The notes below the pieces were generated by a model, which did not search any database, had not been told where the DNA came from, and saw nothing but the letters and a program-made list of their open reading frames with translations. 8,748 nucleotides of DNA. Source: an uncultured Eubacteriales bacterium. GTDB taxonomy: Bacteria; Bacillota; Clostridia; Oscillospirales; Acutalibacteraceae. A program made the translations under genes and the position numbers. Positions 6,122-8,748 of the stretch are shown piece by piece (position 1 is the first letter of the stretch; every line of letters begins with the position of its first letter). The DNA lies in assembly GCA_934444695.1 (NCBI GenBank), contig CAKSDF010000078.1, positions 1 to 8,748 of the forward strand. Direction: 5' to 3'.

Positions 6122-6274
6122 GTAAAATGGAAGGAAAAGTTTCTTTTATGCAAAAAAGGTGTCTGATACTATACAAAAAGTAAAATTAATTGAAGCAATC
6201 GACAATTTTTGTCGAAAGAGTATGACCGTTTATTCAGCCGCTGCCTTTAAATGGCATTTTCGCAAATAAAACAC
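6122..6274. other. A/T-rich intergenic stretch between the two minus-strand genes
   Basis: No gene is visible. It contains the inverted repeat TCGACAA-TTT-TTGTCGA (6199-6215), a 7-bp perfect stem with a 3-base loop, which could be an operator or a small hairpin. TGCC/GGCA around 6242-6256 is a weak stem. The position, about 80 bases upstream of the EAL promoter's -35 box, would allow an upstream regulator site, but nothing more can be supported. Confidence 0.35.
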
Positions 6275-6323
6275 TCAAAGCACCGTTGGGAAGCAATCGA
6301 TCAGCCTCCGTTCGGTGCTTTGA
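6265..6323 (-). terminator. Terminator of the surface-protein gene
   Basis: TCAAAGCACCG (6275-6285) and CGGTGCTTTGA (6313-6323) form a perfect 11-bp stem with a 27-base loop, 27 bases after the stop of the minus-strand gene. On the - strand the stem is followed by GTGTTTTATTTG, a T-rich but interrupted tail. Confidence 0.7.
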
Positions 6324-6349
6324 TTTATAAATTTAATGGAGCTATGATG

Positions 6350-8748
6350 TTATCTTGCTTTGTTCTTTTTAACCAACAGTAAAGCGGCTGCTCCGCTTAA
6401 AAGCATGAGAATCATCACAACTGCGAAACCGCCGAAATCGCCGGTTTTGGGAATGTTCTGACTGTTGTTGGTGTTTTCTCCAGAGAGGGAAGCGTCATTT
6501 CCGCTCCGGTTGCCGTTTTGGCTTCCGTTCTGATTATCATTCCGGTTATCGTTTTGGCCGTCGTTTCCGTTGCCATTCTGATTGCCGTTTTGGTTATCGT
6601 CCTGACCGTCATCTTTTCCGCCCTTATTGTCGTTGAGTTTCGCAAGTGTAAGGGCCTCTTTGGTGGTTTCTTTGGTGCCCTGCTCGTCGGTAAACAGCTT
6701 GTCGCAGTCCTTGCAGTGCCAGTGTTCGGCAACTCCTTCGGTAGCGGCGGTGGGCTCGACCTTTGCGACGAATTCAAGATCGCCGTGGTTGCTGCTGTCA
6801 ACATCGCCGTATTCTTTTTCGCAGACCTCGCAAACGGCTTTCTGAGTGCAGGTGGCCTTTCCGCCCTTGTGGGTGCAGGTGTATTCGCACTTTTCGCATT
6901 TTCCGTCCTTAAAGGTGTGGTTTTCTTCGGATACCGTAACCTTGCCGCAGCACTTGTATTTCTGAGTGTGGGTGGTTTCGGTGGCCGCCCATTCAAGTTT
7001 TCCCGAGTGATTGTCAGGGTTAAGCTCACCGTATTCCTGCCCGCATATCTCGCAAACGGCCTTTGCGGTGCAGGTGGCTTCTCCGCCCTCGTGGGTGCAG
7101 GTGTATTCGCACTTTTCGCATTTTCCGTCCTTAAAGGTGTGGTTTTCTTCGGCTACGGTAACCTTGCCGCAGCACTTGTATTTCTGAGTGTGGGTGGTTT
7201 CGGTGGTCGCCCATTCGGTCTCTTTGGTGTGATTGTCGGGGTTAAGCTCGCCATACTGCTGACCGCAGACGGTGCAGGTGGCTCTCTGGGAACAGGTGGC
7301 CTCTCCGCCCTCATGGGTGCAGGGATATCCGCAGGTCTCGCAGGCTCCGTCTACCCAGTTGTGAGGCTGAAAATCTCCTTCGGTGGCTGTGCAGTCGTCG
7401 TTTTTGCAGGTGCGGCGGTGGCCGTCCCTGCTTGTTTCAAAGGGACCGGTGAAATCGTGAGCGGTCATACTGCCGGGGATTTCGCGGGTGTCTTCTGCGG
7501 TGCAGTTTTCGCCGTCATACCATTTGCACTTTGCGGTTTCGGTGGCGTTGCTGTGGCAGGTGGCATTTTCATTGGAAATATAGTTTTCAAAAACGTGGCC
7601 GTCTTTCTGAGGATCGTCGGCATTGTCAACAGTCTTTATCTCGTCGCAGTATTTGCAGGGTATGGACTTTGTGCCTGCCTTGTAGCAGGTGGCGTCGTTG
7701 TTTGCCTCGGCAAGATCATCCTGCCAGATGTGGGGTGCGTTCCAGGTAAGGCCGCAAACGGTGCAGGTCTGCTCTCCGCAGGAAGCAAGGCGATTGTGAG
7801 CTTCGTTTTCTATAAAATTGCATCTTTCGCAGGTTCTTTCGTGGTGGGTAGGATCCTTTTCGTCAAGCTTATAATCGCCCATTTCGTGGCCGCCGTAGTA
7901 GTTAACGCAGATCTCGACCGCAACACCCATAGTGTCTTTGCCGGAAACGCCGAAATCACCGGTGCCTTCGCCGCTTATGGATAAGTCGGGATTTTTCTGC
8001 GAATCATAGCAGCAGTTGGTGGTTGTGCCATCCATGTAATATCCGATAAATCCGCCCGCTTTAATGGCTCCGTGGGCACCTACAACCTCTCCGCCCGCCT
8101 GGCAGTTGGTTATATCGGCACCGTTGCACGTTCCCATAAATCCGCCTGCCTTGGGCTGCCAGTCGGTAACGCTGCTTTCAACCTTGCCCATGCAGAAGCT
8201 GTTTGAAATTTTGATGCCTTCTTCGGTATATCCGACAAAACCGCCGACGTTCCAGTCGGTGGCACTGACATCGCCGTATGCCGCACAGTGGTTTATGGTG
8301 TTGTTATAGTAAAGAATTCCGGCAAAGCCGCCTGTGCTCCAGCCGCCGCTGACATTTTTGTAGGCGACACAGTCGGTAAGTTCGCTTGCAAAGGCGTTTC
8401 CGACAAAACCGCCGGATGTGGCAAGTCCTGTGACTTTAACATCGGCATCACAGTTTGTAATGAGGGCATAGTTTGCGTCGCCGATAAGACCGCCGGCATA
8501 CATATTGGAATTGACCGTTCCCGAAACGGTGCAGTTTTTAATTGCGATATAATCAACACTGCTTCCGCCCGAAACGGTTATCATTCCGGCGAGAACACCG
8601 GCACCGTAGGAAAAGTTGGACGAATCGGTGGAATATCCGGCGTATACGGTGGCGTTTTCAACAACAATGTCCTTAAAGACAGGCTCGTTGCTTACCGCCG
8701 AAACCACGCCGAAAAGGCCTGCCGAGCGATCGTTGCCTCTTTCGTCAA
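6350..8748 (-). CDS. Sortase-anchored surface protein with GLUG repeats and Cys/His-rich repeats, C-terminal part
   Basis: The frame is open to the right edge, so 798 C-terminal residues are seen and the signal peptide is missing. The GTG at 8707 is an internal codon. The N-terminal 270 or so residues are GLUG-type repeats (GGLIGDANYALITNC, GGFVGNAFASELTDC, GGFAGILYYNNTINHC, GGFVGYTEEGIKISN, GGFMGTCNGADITNC, GGFIGYYMDGTTTNC), expected to form a beta-solenoid. Then follow about 390 residues rich in Cys, His and CxxC pairs, including two 74-residue tandem units and a degenerate third. An Asn/Gly/Asp-rich stalk (about 6490-6626) leads to the anchor: IPKTG (6440-6454, a variant of LPXTG), a hydrophobic helix and the tail KKNKAR. 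The protein should be covalently attached to peptidoglycan by sortase. Its ligand is unknown; adhesion or glycan binding is typical of GLUG proteins. The Cys-rich part may bind metal or form disulphides. Confidence 0.92.
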   Translation of the reverse strand, partial: DERGNDRSAGLFGVVSAVSNEPVFKDIVVENATVYAGYSTDSSNFSYGAGVLAGMITVSGGSSVDYIAIKNCTVSGTVNSNMYAGGLIGDANYALITNCDADVKVTGLATSGGFVGNAFASELTDCVAYKNVSGGWSTGGFAGILYYNNTINHCAAYGDVSATDWNVGGFVGYTEEGIKISNSFCMGKVESSVTDWQPKAGGFMGTCNGADITNCQAGGEVVGAHGAIKAGGFIGYYMDGTTTNCCYDSQKNPDLSISGEGTGDFGVSGKDTMGVAVEICVNYYGGHEMGDYKLDEKDPTHHERTCERCNFIENEAHNRLASCGEQTCTVCGLTWNAPHIWQDDLAEANNDATCYKAGTKSIPCKYCDEIKTVDNADDPQKDGHVFENYISNENATCHSNATETAKCKWYDGENCTAEDTREIPGSMTAHDFTGPFETSRDGHRRTCKNDDCTATEGDFQPHNWVDGACETCGYPCTHEGGEATCSQRATCTVCGQQYGELNPDNHTKETEWATTETTHTQKYKCCGKVTVAEENHTFKDGKCEKCEYTCTHEGGEATCTAKAVCEICGQEYGELNPDNHSGKLEWAATETTHTQKYKCCGKVTVSEENHTFKDGKCEKCEYTCTHKGGKATCTQKAVCEVCEKEYGDVDSSNHGDLEFVAKVEPTAATEGVAEHWHCKDCDKLFTDEQGTKETTKEALTLAKLNDNKGGKDDGQDDNQNGNQNGNGNDGQNDNRNDNQNGSQNGNRSGNDASLSGENTNNSQNIPKTGDFGGFAVVMILMLLSGAAALLLVKKNKAR
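6878..7321 (-). repeat. Two tandem 222-bp (74-aa) Cys-rich repeat units
   Basis: Unit A (7321-7100) and unit B (7099-6878) each begin CTHEGGEATC and end GKCEKCEYT, with the shared core CCGKVTVxEENHTFKDGKC. At the DNA level 6878-6994 and 7100-7216 differ at only 3 of 117 positions, whereas the other 105 bp of each unit have diverged much more. A third unit starts at 6877 (CTHKGGKATC) but departs after about 30 residues into an ALTLAKL-type ending. Confidence 0.9.

Noticed and set aside
6518..7984. A 488-codon open frame on the + strand, opposite the surface-protein gene
   Set aside because: It lies wholly antisense to a gene with clear GLUG, CxxC and sortase-anchor signatures. Its Ala/Gly/Val-rich translation simply mirrors the codons of the repeats, and it repeats with the same 74-codon period. 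No ribosome binding site or known domain is seen.

Overview
The window looks like a chromosomal segment from a Gram-positive gut-type Clostridia bacterium, most likely Ruminococcaceae/Oscillospiraceae. This is inferred from a sortase-anchored surface protein with an IPKTG signal, a lipobox lipoprotein, clostridial-style promoters and Shine-Dalgarno sites, moderate GC content and extragenic palindromes. No rRNA, tRNA, CRISPR array, transposase or phage gene is visible.

Layout. (1) Bases 1-1179, + strand: the C-terminal half of primosomal helicase PriA, cut by the left edge and closed by a hairpin terminator at 1275-1320. (2) Bases 1370-2923, + strand: a near-consensus promoter drives a two-gene unit. 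The first gene encodes a 69-residue cytosolic protein. The second encodes a lipoprotein of the DUF4097 beta-repeat type that is broken in two by a 277-bp MITE-like element (2021-2297) with 28-bp terminal inverted repeats. (3) Bases 3030-3935, + strand: a SAM-dependent methyltransferase of the leucine carboxyl methyltransferase-like family. (4) Bases 3959-4098: a compound palindromic repeat, followed by a bidirectional terminator (4187-4224) shared with the convergent next gene. (5) Bases 4279-5991, - strand: a degenerate-GGDEF/EAL protein, predicted to be an active c-di-GMP phosphodiesterase, with a strong extended -10 promoter at 6093-6121. (6) Bases 6350-8748, - strand: the C-terminal part of a large sortase-anchored surface protein with GLUG repeats, then Cys/His-rich repeats, an Asn/Gly-rich stalk and the anchor. 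Its N-terminus lies beyond the right edge.

How the parts relate. Most genes are separate transcription units and I see no single multi-gene pathway. One loose theme is the cell envelope: a lipoprotein, a wall-anchored protein and a c-di-GMP phosphodiesterase, a type of enzyme that often controls surface behaviour. The most notable structures are the two palindromic elements. One has inactivated a lipoprotein gene and carries long nested internal hairpins. The other is a cruciform-like intergenic repeat whose two arms hold different local hairpins at matching positions. I did not find convincing evidence of a new multi-gene defence or metabolic system.
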